DNA of 64,000 nt, from contig PTEX01000297.1 of the NCBI GenBank assembly GCA_003342815.1, forward strand, positions 111,770 to 175,769, written 5' to 3'. The notes beneath the pieces were generated by a model, which ran no database searches, was not told the origin of the DNA, and was given only the letters and a program-made list of their open reading frames with translations. Every line of letters starts with the position of its first letter. Within the stretch, counting starts at the first letter, position 1. The position numbers and the translations under genes are program-made. This stretch comes from Eudromia elegans (taxonomy: Eukaryota; Chordata; Aves; Tinamiformes; Tinamidae). Positions 11,445-23,658 of this stretch are shown here, piece by piece.

Positions 11445-14400
11445 TACAAAAAGTAAGAAAAGAAAAAGGAAGAATGGTAGCAGTCATTTACTCATAACAT
11501 AATATTTTCCACAAAACTAGCTTCTGATTTTACAGTCCCAATCCTCAAAGCAAACTGAAAAACCTTGAAAGAGGTACTTGAAGGCTAATAACTATAAATT
11601 TCATAGCAAGCATCACGAATGAAATAAATGTCTCCATATATGTACAGCATAGTACTATTAAGCTACAGCTTATTCTGCTAAATACTCTCCTACACTAATT
11701 TTCATGGTTTTTTTAAGTAATCGTTGACAATAATTTACTACTACTCCACTTGCCAGACTTCCTTTCTTGTCCAAAGAGACCATATACTCAACTAAAACCT
11801 GCTTATTGGATTTGGATTTTCTTGGAAGTTCTTTCCTAATAAACAGTTACTGAAGTATTATTTTTGAATGCATTTTCCTTTTCTATTTTAAGAAAATTTG
11901 TAACTAGGAGGAATTATGAACTTTCTGGATGCCAAGATTAGAATAAAAAAAATAGAAAAACAACTACATTAATACAGGACTAGTCAAAACAGGTAAAGCT
12001 ACAAAACTGTAAATGGGTTTTCATGGATCAGAAGTTGAGCATGAGTCACTTCCCTCATGTCATTAAAAGATTTATCTCTTTCTACAAACCTTGGTAAAAA
12101 CAGCAACTACTACAATCGTTGTGATTCCTTAGATGGCCAAGTAATTGATGAAGGTTTATAAGTTCATTCTTGTTCAAGAGAATATTCTGGTGGCAGAAAT
12201 GATCAGAACTATTTTTCTACATGCTAAGGAAGAAATTTAATATAAAGTTATTGAAAGAAAACTCCTTACGGTCCTTATTTTTGTAAGGTTAAACAAACAT
12301 ACCCTTTAGGTCAGACTTCAAATCAAATTACTCCTGCATCAAACCAAGAGAGTCTAACTCTGCTTCAACACAATTGCAAGGACGACAGTGAGCTTTAAGG
12401 GTGAGGAAAGCAGTTCACTTTCTCTAGAAGACAGGCAAAACAATGACTTTCTTCTGGCAGTCTATTTTGAAAGAATATCAAAAATCAAGATCAGAAAATC
12501 AAATCTATTCTTTCATGGACATTGATCACAAACAGCTACCAAAATTATTTTAAAACTCTTAAAATGATGTTTCACTACAGAATAAATAGAAGATAAAAAT
12601 GCTAAGGTTTATAAAGAAATTATATCATAATTGTACAACCTTTATGATCACAAGTCGTTAGGAAATATCTCTTCATAGCTCATAACAAATTCTGGTTTTA
12701 GATATCACTTTCAATATCATAAAATTTGCAGAGCTTTGTTGTGTTTTAAATCTGACTCAGGCAAAATGAAAATTACATGGCAAAACCAGCTCCATTTAAT
12801 TTAATTGATATGGCAAGCTTTTTTTTTCTGGTCATAACATTATTTTGTTTGTATACTTTTAATGCTATTCCTGAAGTTAAATGCATTTTATTGCCAAAGT
12901 CTTAGCAATTTGTTTGTAATAAAACATATATATATTCCAAACTTTATGAAGCTTAGAAGAAGTTCCAGTTAAACCACATAATCACATACTGAGTGCAAAG
13001 CAGCAATTGAAAAATAAAATCCAATCAATCATCATAGAAGAAGCAATTAATAAAAAATCTCATATATTGAAAAAATACTATATGACCATAAACACTCTTT
13101 CACCAAAGAAATAAGTTCTCTGCAAGCAGTTAAATGAAATGAAAGATTAACTGCAGTCATTTGTACAGAGGCAAGTCATAAAAGAATAAAATATGTCAAC
13201 TAAAAGCTTATGAAAAGAGAGAAAAAAAAATTTAGTCCATGAGAACAGTATCAGATGGATCTCCAGATTTTGAATCCAGAAACAGCTTCTGTAAAACTAC
13301 TAGAGCTAATGACTTTTGAAATGGAAGAACTTCTAGCTCAGAAATTTCTTTCTCTATTGAATTTAATCAAGATTAGAGAGAAATGAGGAGTGTTGAGTTT
13401 AGAAATGAGATTTGTTTTGCTAACCAAAGAAATCCATATTGCCAAGGTCAACACCTGAGTCAGTCACCCTGAACTCCCTTGTAGTCAACAAAAAGAAATA
13501 CGTATTTTTAAGTGCAGTCTGTTTGACTTGCCAGAATTGAATGGATTGTGCCATAAAAATATTTATTTCCCCTCAGTGGCTATCAAAGTTACTATATCAG
13601 AAGTAACTGTCTGTAAGGCAGGTGCCTGTTGTTGATCTCATGAGTATTTCCAAGGACAGCAGGAACTCTGGGTGGACCAGAAGTTACCAAACTCTGAGCG
13701 CCATAGTTTGACCAGAGGAATGATGCCTTCAGAACTAGTCTTGATGAAGAGGGCTACACCCTCACTTTCAATAACTCCTAAGATAGAAGTAAGATGTTTT
13801 GAAGCTTCATCTCATTTGAGAAGATAGAAGCATGTATCAATAGAAGACTCAGTCTACATGTGCTTTGTTCTTCATACTTTCTGACTAAGATGCTACAGCT
13901 TGCTGTGGGTAAATAGTTTTTAATACCTTGAAAAGAATGTCCGTCTAATCCAGAGAATTCATTTATATTTTCTAATGACATTTTGGAGCTGGACATGAGG
14001 GAAATCAGGACTTAACAAATAACAAAATATACTGAAAATATAGTGTCCATAATACAAAGTTTCCTACCCTTCAGCCACATTACAAGGATAATATGGCACG
14101 AACGACAGAAGATTAGTAACTCCCGTCCCAGGAAACACTTTTCACTTCAGATATTGGTATATTGACATCAAAATTCCTAAAAGAGGCTAATTAAGATTTG
14201 TTTTTAAAAAAAATAAATCCATGTATCATCACAATAATTATACTGAATTTCTATCAATTAAAAAAATAAAGCTTTTTTTTTTAAATCTGAGTTGTCTGCC
14301 TCTAATAATCAGTTAATTTACAGTGGTGCTTTTTTTTCATACTGGATACTCAGAAATCAGCCTATCTCTGAGAAGTTACTCAGGAAGTAAAGAAGACAGA

Positions 14401-15409
14401 AATTAAGGAAATGGAAACATATATATATATGTGTATATATACATGTAAACTTGACACGTATATGTACAAATAAAGTTAGCAAAGTTTTTTTTTGAGTTGT
14501 CTTTTCTTATTGTGAAGAGAAGAATGACCTTGTTCCTAAGCTCAGGGAAGATTTAGGATGTACGAGTTGATGGGGGCACATGGAAGAAGATGCAGTGATT
14601 ATGCAGTGATCTGCAGAAGATGCTGCAGAGAGTAATGACTGGATTTGCTGGGAAAATGAAAGAAGAAGAATCGAGGAGAGAAATATCTAGAAAAATTCAA
14701 TTTGCTTAGATAGCATACAGGTAGCCATTAACTTGAAGAACCCCCACTTCCAAAGGGAACAATCCCACTGAGATAAGTACCTGGAAGGGCATTTTGAAGG
14801 AGTCACATATGAAAGATTGCATTTTTGGGGTAGTAATTGTCAGAGTAATTTTACCTCAGGAAATAATGAGAGATATGAGAGCTATCACAAGTCGTAATGT
14901 TTTCCATTTGTTTGAAACATAGATAAATGATGAAAACGCTTAGGAGGAAAGAGCATCTCATTTACATTTCAATAGGATGGCATACCTGGAAAACAACATC
15001 TGATTAGCACATTTTTCTTTTTACACCAATTAAATGTTCTTATCATGGTCCTGATTTTTATATGCATTGTATTTTTCTATTCTGCTGATGTCTTGCTTTC
15101 CTCCATGAAAATGCACAAACTGGTAGATCTGTATTGCAGGTGGGGTTATTTCAAGCTACAGGTTATGATTTTCCGTTTCGTTAGAATAAGGTTTATGCTG
15201 GTAGGTGAATACATTAAAATCTGAAGAATATGGTAACCAAAGTGACCTAACAACCTAGTAGATAAGTAATAATAAAAATACATTTAAGTCTGCTTCCAAG
15301 CTGCTATGGGGCTGTAAAAAAAAAAAAAACCCTTTTTGTTCTTTTTTTTTTCCTATATGAGCAGCATTAGCAAAAATTAAGCTGTTGATTCTGACAACAC
15401 AAGAAGCAG
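11445..15409. other. AT-rich noncoding interval
   Basis: No gene or recognisable transposon. Open frames are short. A TA/TG tract lies at 14419-14443. Other A- and T-rich low-complexity stretches occur throughout (for example near 14275-14285 and 15316-15350). Confidence 0.65.
14419..14443. repeat. TA/TG alternating tract
   Basis: Alternating (AT)n with a TGTG interruption and a TATATACATG end. Purine-pyrimidine alternating microsatellite. Confidence 0.85.
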
Positions 15410-15469
15410 ATGCAATTCTCTGGCAATATCCATCAGGAAAGAATAAAAATGTTCTTAGTTAATAGATGC

Positions 15470-15760
15470 TCTGCATTGGCTTGTGAAGCACAGCTGGTGC
15501 AGTTGAATCTCTGGTTCATCGGCTCCAGCACCGGTGGCTCTCAGCGTGCTCCAGGCTCGCTGGCTTCAGGCTTCAGCCCATTAGAAATTCCTGCCGAGGG
15601 CATGTGCCGAGCCACGGACTGCAGGAGTGAGCTGTGATGATGGTTTGTTCTCATGCAGCAAGCGCGGCCACGGTGGGGAGCAGCCAGTGGTCATCACTGC
15701 AGAGAGGATTTACTACCTCTGTAGATTGCTATCGTGGTGAGAACATTGATTTACACCTCG
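15470..15760 (+). promoter_or_regulatory. small CpG-enriched island
   Basis: About a dozen CpG dinucleotides fall in less than 300 bp, while surrounding kilobases have almost none. It is also clearly GC-richer than its flanks. Such patches in vertebrate DNA mark promoters, exons or constrained elements that escape CpG decay, or recent GC-rich insertions. No known transposon end is seen. A plausible exon lies inside at 15659-15736. The strand is given only because of that candidate. It is too small for a classical housekeeping CpG island. Confidence 0.35.
15659..15736 (+). other. possible 78-bp exon inside the CpG-enriched patch
   Basis: The segment is preceded by a pyrimidine-rich stretch and an acceptor-like TTGTTCTCATGCAG (AG ends at 15658). 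It is followed by a donor-like GTGAGA beginning at 15737. The length is a multiple of three, and two of the three forward frames are open. One would read KRGHGGEQPVVITAERIYYL and continue to the donor. The product matches no protein I recognise. The signals are of good quality, but vertebrate intergenic DNA contains many decoys. Confidence 0.25.
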
Positions 15761-16965
15761 CAAAAAAAAAATCTGGGATTACTTTTGATAGCTTGCTGAA
15801 AGGAATTTGCTGTGTTTGTGGACATGTTCTTTTTCTTTCAATAGTACTGAAAGGCGACCAGGGAAGCTCACTAAAAGTAGTCTTAGTTTAGCGTTGTGGC
15901 TCATCTACCTCATTCTTTCATAACAAGCAGAAAGACACATGATGAACAAAATAGGAATTTTAGTAAAATATTTGAAAAATATTTCATATCATCTTTCATA
16001 AGCTATAGTTTTGAAGACAAAATTCAAAAGAAATACTCAGAGATCTCCTTAATTAATAACAATACAGAACATGCAGAGAATTCTGAATTTTCCAGACTAA
16101 TTTTCAACTTCTCTAGCCTTTTAAAAATATAGTTATTTTAAAAATAAATATCTCCTACCAAGTGTTTCTCGTAGTCTCTCTGTGTAACTGTTAGATGGCA
16201 AGTATCTTTGCAGACTAATCCATTCATTCTATCTAATGCCTCTGTAGAATAAAACAAAACTCACTTCTGCTTACAGAGGAGAAAACAGAAGAAATATGAC
16301 TACTTCTCTAATGCCACAGAATTTCTGTCAGAAAAGAGAAAGCTACAATTCTCTGTCCAGACATCAGACACTTTCAAGCAAACAAAGAAACAGAATATAC
16401 GGAAGGGAAAATATTCATGGGCCTGAGAGAGAAAAGAAAAAAGAATTAAGTAGTGCTCCATCTAATTGTAAGAAGATTTATACTGTAGCTTTAAATAACA
16501 ATACTGTCATCGAGCTTTGTCATACCTCATGCGCAAAGATAAGTAAAAAGCCTTAAAACATGGTAGTCAAAATCTCAGCTCGTCTTGGTTTGCATTCTCA
16601 TCATATGAAATCCTTCTTGCAACTGAATACATTAGGATCCAAATGAACTGGTATGGATTTGCATGGCATTACTGGTGTCAATGCATGACATTACTTGTCT
16701 CAAACACAATTCAACAGCAATGGAAGTGAAAGATGTGATAGCCTCTTCTACATGGCATTACTATTAAAAACTTAGACGATAAGTAAATGGAAAACTAAAT
16801 ATGTTATTATATTGAAAAAAACTATTTCTGTACACATTCGTGTGATATTTATTAATCAATATAGTTGATAATTGTGAACTCATATGTAAGTCAATGCCAT
16901 TCCTGCTTCATATCAGAATCTTCTGGTGTGCAAATAGTGCAGGAAAAGGCACTAATCAGAGTTTC

Positions 16966-16982
16966 TTTTTTTTTTTTTTTTT
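16966..16982. repeat. poly-T tract (T17)
   Basis: Uninterrupted T run followed by AATTTTAG in noncoding DNA. Confidence 0.9.
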
Positions 16983-18080
16983 AATTTTAGACTAAAAATA
17001 CTTCAGAGAAAGAACTTCCCTAGGTTCTAACAGGGATGATTTTTTAAAGTATTTTGCTGAAAGGAAGAAATAGAAAAATTCTTGTAGCCTTCACCTTGAT
17101 GTTTGGTGGTAAAGGTTACAAAGGTTGTTACACTAGGAACCTTTTCAGCCCTTTTTTATTTTCCTACTTCTCTTAATATAGCAAGCCTACTTCAAGACTG
17201 CCTGTATGAGAAAGAAAACTTATTCCCTTCTTTTAATTTTATTGACTAAGTCAGTAAAGGTGGATTTACCATTAGAAAAGCATGTAATCGCTGCAGATGA
17301 GACATGGACAATAGTACGTGTTCTGAAGTTCCTAACAGATTGTGATTAACATAACATATATTTCCTATCATTAGACACACAAGAAGAGATTTAACTTGTT
17401 AAACTATAATGAGATGTAGTTTCATTCTCATCAGTAGCTTCCTAGTTATAACACTTAATAGAGGGAAAACCAATATAATTAAACTTTAAGAAAGGCTAAT
17501 CCAATAATGTTGTGAAGTGGATTTACCTTGACTACATGTCAGAAATCTCCTCCAAATCTACTCCTTCAGAATGAATCTGATTTTAATGTACCTATGAATA
17601 CACTCTTTGGGCTTATGGAGGATTAAGGATGGAAAATAGTCCTTGATTCAATAATTTTTATTCAAAGACAACTGATTTTCATAGGCAATGATTAGATCTC
17701 TGTTGATGAAAATGAAGGATCTTAAAAACCTATATCCTTTCTTTCACTCACCATGACTGTCACCATTTTCAAATGAGAAGAAAAAAATTATACCTCATTT
17801 TAGGTGTACTAATATAAGGATATAAGGTTAGTGAAGAAAGGTGGACACATATATGTCAGTCACTTATCAGCTGCTATGACAAAGCACAAGCAGAAGGAGA
17901 AGCTGACCCACACAGCATGTGGGAACAGAAAAGCAGATCCCCATGGATGGTCTACAGTGGTAGACAGGATATTGGTATGGTTAACAGTGACTAAAAAGAA
18001 ACACAGACAAAGGATAAACAAATAAAGACACTCAGAGAAAATAATGAATAAGGTTTTTCACATTTAATATGCCACTCATG

Positions 18081-18103
18081 AAAAAAAAAAAAGGAGGGGG
18101 GGG
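18081..18103. repeat. A12 followed by a G-rich run
   Basis: Twelve A, then GGA, then eight G. The abrupt A-to-G homopurine switch is unusual locally but is simple sequence. Confidence 0.85.
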
Positions 18104-18142
18104 TTTCTTCTGAGGACGGAGGCAATATGAAAGGAGGGGAAA

Positions 18143-18160
18143 CAAAAGACGCAAAAGACG
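18143..18160. repeat. 9-bp tandem duplication
   Basis: CAAAAGACG occurs twice back to back. Minor slippage-type duplication. Confidence 0.7.
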
Positions 18161-19287
18161 CATATTTGCCACTTAACAGTTTATACAGAAAAAGAAACAT
18201 ACAAGTGAAAAAAAAACCAAGGTAGAGGTTTAAATGGAGATTAAGTTCCACAAATGGTGTCTGGCTATGAAACAGATTCCACTCACAGTTAATCAACTAG
18301 ATAAACTAGAGCTGAAATAAGTCACCTAGAAGCGAAACTGTGACCATGTGTTCAGAGATGTCCAGGAAAGATGTGTTTGTGTCCAGCAGCTTTATTTATG
18401 GGACTAATATACATATTTACACCAACACTTGAACAATTTCTGGAAATGTTCTGGTTTCTGGAAATGGAGACTGCCAAACTACCCTTGTACAATAAGTTCA
18501 CTACATTTGAATTTCTGTGAGGAAGTTAGCACAGTACTACATAATATCAAGAATAAAACTTATACTTTCTTATTTTATGCAGGAGTTGTGGAATAATGCC
18601 TATGATGGAGGGACTAAATCTGTTTTGGTAATATCCCAAAATATAATTGCTTATTTTGTGCAAGAGTGCATTACACAAGGTCACCCAACAATAGCACTCT
18701 TTCCACTGCTATTATTCTTGTTGATTTAGATGACAGTATAAAGATATTTCTGGTTAAGTGCATGGATAACACAAGAAATATTGGGACAATAAAATGTGAG
18801 TGATGCTTTGTTACTATTCTAGGGCAGTCTGAATTGCCAGGTTTAATGGTCACAGTCCAGGGAAATGTGCTAATAAAGGGTCAAACAAAGTAATACACTG
18901 GGAAATGAAGAATGACGGTTGTATATTCTGCCACAAGATTATAACATGAGTGATTCTGAAAAAAAACCAGATGCCATCATGACCAGAGTCATAACTTGAA
19001 CTGCTAGTAATTGATGAACCATCAGGATATTGGATGGAGGTCTCAGTGTTTGTAGATCAGGCTCATGCTAAGAATCAGGCTTTAATCCAGACCCTTATTC
19101 TCTATCATAAATTAAACTAGATGACAACAATGGTCATTTAGTGGTCTTCACATGACCTTGAGATTAGGTCTTATCTCTAGACTAATCATCCAGTTACCTG
19201 ATTCACTCTGTAGTTAACGTGGGCAGCAAATCTACATCTAAATGTGGAGACTGAGGACTTCTGAATAATTCTGAACCTCAGTATTAC

Positions 19288-19378
19288 ATAAATAAATAAA
19301 TAATGCAAAGTAATAAAATAATAATAATAAAAAAATAGCTTCCATTCATGTATATATATAAAAAAAAAAAAAAGAAAT
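19288..19378. repeat. compound (AAT/AAAT)n, (TA)n and poly-A tract
   Basis: AAAT and AAT units at 19288-19336 are followed by TA repeats at 19351-19360 and a run of 13 A. A compound simple repeat. Confidence 0.85.
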
Positions 19379-22178
19379 GTAACTTGAAGTTGTCTATTTT
19401 TCTTCATTTGTTGGTTAGGATTTCAAGGAACACTTCTGTGGAGACTGTCGTCTTATGCACAACCCCACACCGTATGGGAGATGTAGAGGATTTTGTTAAT
19501 TAAAAGCATTATGCCAAAAGCATAATATCTTGGTAGCTTGAGGTGTAAAGAGCATTGAGATATGCATCCTATTTTGTTCTGTACATAGTCTATTCAGAAA
19601 TGTTCAAAAATGATCACCTTTCAAAACTCTGTCTTTCTCTTTGTGAGCAAGCTCCACAGCAAAGCATTCTCCTCAAAAGAAAATCAAGGAGGGAAGAAAG
19701 GTATTTTTCCTCTAAATCACTTATTTTTGACTTCTATTCAAAATAGACTCTAGATTTTGAATAACTGTGTATTTGTTGAATAAAAGACTTATTTCTCTCT
19801 GATACTTTTAATGATGAGTTTAAGGATTTTAGAGCAGAAAAAGAAAACATTTTTTCCCTGTAATATTTGTCTTGACTTGTCATCCTCATATTCAATAATA
19901 TTTTCCACAACAGCTCTACACTATTTAACATAGAAACAAGAACATGTTTTTGTTAACCAAGGGAGGCACTGAAACATGCCGAGCAGCTTTAAACTACTCA
20001 TTTTTTAAACATTATTATTATTGTTATTTTTGTGACGCCAAGATATATAGCATAAAGCTCTTGTTATCTATTTACAGAATTTATTTTTCATTGCTCTGTA
20101 ATGTTTTCCAGCTCATGCATCCTGATGCTAACAGTCTTAAGAATGATGGTAACCATAAGGTTGAAATACATAAGCCATTGAATGTGTGAATATGAAATGC
20201 TTATGTCTTAAGGCACTTAGAGGACAGGTGGCACCAAAAAAGTGAAAAGAAAATGCCATATATCTGCGTGAACAAGACCAAAAATGCCACTGAAGTCCAC
20301 AGATATGGAGAAAATCTGGGGCATGAATGCTGCTAAATTGGACTTTGATGAAACTCTGTGTTTTAATGGATAAAAGTTATTTGTAGGTAGTATGGCATCT
20401 CTGTTCTTGTTTTCAGGAACATATTAGTTTAAAAAGTCTTTCACAATTTCCTTTGGAAGGTGGTAGACCTATTTTTCAATCCCAAGAAAATCCCAATATC
20501 AATGCAGATAAATACCTTACCCATGTGAGTAACGATGCAATTTTAAATATGGAATTTAGGTATCCTTATTCCAGAAAGCATTAACTTTTTGGTCATTGAT
20601 TAACTGTTTGGCTTTTTGTTTCACAGAGGTGTTCCACTTTGAAAAAAAAAAAAAATCACAAAAATAATGGCATACATCTTATGCAGATCTATCTGTTGTG
20701 CTCTGTATCAGGCATTATCCATTTATTTATGTCTCAGGATCAAGCCACATCTTTTTAACTGAACTGTCGTTAACAGTTTTTATTTTAGGGTAAGTTTTGT
20801 CTATCAATATTATATGTTAATACCAAACTAAAGTGTGTTCTAATGTGTTCTGCTGTGCAGATTGGAAGTTATTTGCATCTGAGAAAAAATCATTATAGAA
20901 CATTGGGATGCTGAGTTCACACAGATAAAGGGCATCTCCAGTAGATAGATAAATAGATAAAACATGCTGACCTTGAATGACAACTATAAAAAAAGGCTCA
21001 AGCTGTCAGGAGTATTCAATGCCTTGGAAAAACAGAGGCACTTTGCATTTAGCGTACACCAGCAAATTTCGTTTATTTTAATAAAAGCAAACAACTTAAT
21101 ATGGTCTGCATGGACATTTTTGAGAGACATGTCTTATGACAGGAGTTCATTTATGATTACTGCAGCAGTCATCTAGAACTTCCTGCATTGATACCTTCAG
21201 CTTGGTGCTGGTGCCTCTGGTTTGGAAAAAAGAATAGAAAATATTCTTCTAGGCCAATAGCAAAGTATGCACTTGGCTTGGGAGAAATTCTAAAATTTTG
21301 TCAGGCTAAATGATATCCTAGCTTACTGTCAGCTCTTAATGTCTCAAGAGTCATCTGCAACTACTTCTTCTCAGCTCACAAGATAGAGAAATAAATCTCT
21401 GATATTTGGAACTTCCTGTGTATCTGAGATCTTCTTCAAGAGGATGAAACATGTGAGGGATGGGAAGGATAGTCACTACAATCTGTTCTAAAGCTCTATG
21501 ATTCCAATGCTAAGTAAGAAATTTTGGAAAGTATTTGCAATTGTTTTGACTTACACAACTAATTGTGAGTTTGGCAAGGTGAAAGTATAGAGAAAAGTTT
21601 CAAAAAGAATCTTTAGCAACTGTCTAGGTAAGTAAGAACTTCTCAGCTTTCACTGAAGGCATTTCAACACTCTTCAGATATCATCACTGGCTGCCTCCTT
21701 ACTGAAACATATCTTGACTGCTTCTCAAGGAATTTATTGAGGTTCCTGCATTCATTTATCATTTTCTGTAATGTTCTCCAAAAATGTATACTCCAAAAAG
21801 ACAGGACTACCTATGCCTCAGGTAAGAATCCTATTGTAGAATGATGTGTTGTCAAGAAACCAATGGTTTGGCAAAGATTATAAAAAGTAACCAAAAATGT
21901 AAGCAATGCCTTTTGCAAATAGAATAATGATTACAAAGCTCACTTTGCATTTGACTAAGTTAATATGTGTTATACAGAAACAACGGCCTAGTAATTTACA
22001 GATCAGCCAAAGAATGGGTGCATTTTAAGTAAATATAGGTGTCAGAGTACAGTAACACAGAATGCATTCTCTAATTCTCTAATAGAACTGTGAATGCAAA
22101 CATGGCAAAAGCAGGCACACGGTACCCTAATTGTTGGTTCTTCAAGTCCAACATAACAATCTTAATCAAGACTGGGAA

Positions 22179-22334
22179 ATGCATAGGATTCTTCCCTGTT
22201 TGCTCCTGGTACTATGCTTGGCCACACAGAGAGCTTCCAAGACAACCACAGTCACAGCCATGAGTGAAATAAAACCTGTTAATGGTCTGCCCTCTCCAAG
22301 GTGGAATCTGACTGATTTGTCCCTTGAAACTTAA
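22179..22334 (+). other. 51-codon frame with signal-peptide-like start, unproven
   Basis: Starting at the ATG at 22179, the peptide opens MHRILPCLLLVLCLATQRAS. This has a short basic start, an uninterrupted hydrophobic core of about a dozen residues and small polar residues after it, the layout of a cleavable secretory signal peptide. The remainder is polar with one Asn-X-Thr glycosylation sequon (NLT) before the stop. The frame is open upstream to an earlier ATG at 22131. Short length and lack of any recognised family mean this may be chance, or the first exon of a small secreted protein. A branch of acceptor-like sequence (TTTCCTGCAG) follows near 22415. Confidence 0.2.
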
Positions 22335-23640
22335 GCATGGATTATTTCTAATAAAACTGACAGCATTGGTCATCTGTAAGTAAGTCCACCTTCAATGACC
22401 ATTTCCTGCAGTACCAACTGCCTTGGTAACTTCAGCCAGACCTTAGCAGAATCTTTGCTCAGATCCTGCAAAACCTTTGGATCAATCAAATGCTGCAAGC
22501 GCAACATCAGGTTCCTTCAGCCTCTAAAGCTCTGCCGTCTTTGTCAGGAGCTTCATCTACCATTAAAACATATATCACTGAGGAGCCTAGCTGGTTCTGA
22601 AGGTAATTAACATGCTACTTCCGCTGGGCAATAGGACAGACATTGAACAATGAGGTTCAAAGTGACATAATAGCTCAGGTCTAAACAGCTCAAAAGGGGC
22701 TGTTCTGCAGGGAAAGAACATCCTGTTTTCTTTTGTTTGTTTTTGTTTTTCAGGATTGAGCCTTACTAGGAATCTTGAAGCAGGCGAGGTCCATCCTAAT
22801 AGAGAGAAGTTGAATTTGCTTGTGGACTAACTGACATCTTTTGGAAGGACAGACCAAACTTCAGGTCTCCAACAATCATTTTGCAAAACACAAGTGACCA
22901 GGGTTCACACTTTCCTATAACTGCTTCTCCTGCCTCCCTCTCCATCATAGTGTGTAGCTTGATTTCAACCTCTTAGAGATGTAATTATGAAACAGGAACC
23001 ACATATATTAGGGCCACTTACCTGAAACCAGATGGAACTAAACCAGATGTGACTGTTTTGTGCTTATATGATATTATTATCTTTTAAGAGAAACCTCCCA
23101 CTAATTTACCCACAGAGATTTAGTGCTTTTATTTATCCAGTAACAGACCAGAACAACATGTTTGTTAAATAGGAGTGGAGTGTAATAAAAACTCATATGC
23201 AAAACAAAACTTTTGTGTGAAAAAATTAACTAGGAAAATCAATTTAACACTCCTACTAAAGCTATGGTAATTCATACTACCAGATTTTATGTTGTATATA
23301 TCCCATTTTGATAAATATGCATCAGTAAAATAATTTATGAAAGGTAAATGCTATAAAACTATATAAAAAAAAAACAGTCTGTATTTGACACATGGGTAAA
23401 TGCACCTTCACACACATGAAGATGTATTATGCATCTGTGTAAATCTACATTCACATAAGTATACTTAATCTACATAATTCTAGATCCATATGCTTATGCA
23501 CGTTAGTATACATGAAAATGCTCCTCAGCTCTAGAAGTTTATCTCTGCATTCTCCATTTGCTTGACTTTGTCTTATACAATTATTGGGGAAATTCAAATA
23601 GGATAGCAAAGAAAACATGTACACAAATGAAAATTGACAA

Positions 23641-23658
23641 AAATATATATATATAATT
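23641..23658. repeat. (TA)n tract
   Basis: Short alternating AT run in noncoding DNA. Confidence 0.8.

Larger units (their letters stand above)
15761..22120. other. AT-rich noncoding interval
   Basis: No recognisable gene or diagnostic repeat was found. There are several simple repeats (listed separately) and short chance frames on both strands. A phrase CTCTATGATTCC near 21490 is reminiscent of a CR1 end but is too short to call. Donor-like AGGTAAGT words occur near 21627 and 21818 without convincing partner acceptors. Confidence 0.6.

Noticed and set aside
21418..21510. CR1-like phrase GGGAAGGATAG...CTCTATGATTCC
   Set aside because: Only a few words resemble a CR1 end and the order is not convincing. 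A repeat-library search would be needed.
22730..22860. Strong acceptor (TTTTGTTTGTTTTTGTTTTTCAG) followed by a GC-richer stretch
   Set aside because: No good donor follows at exon distance and all frames meet stops quickly.
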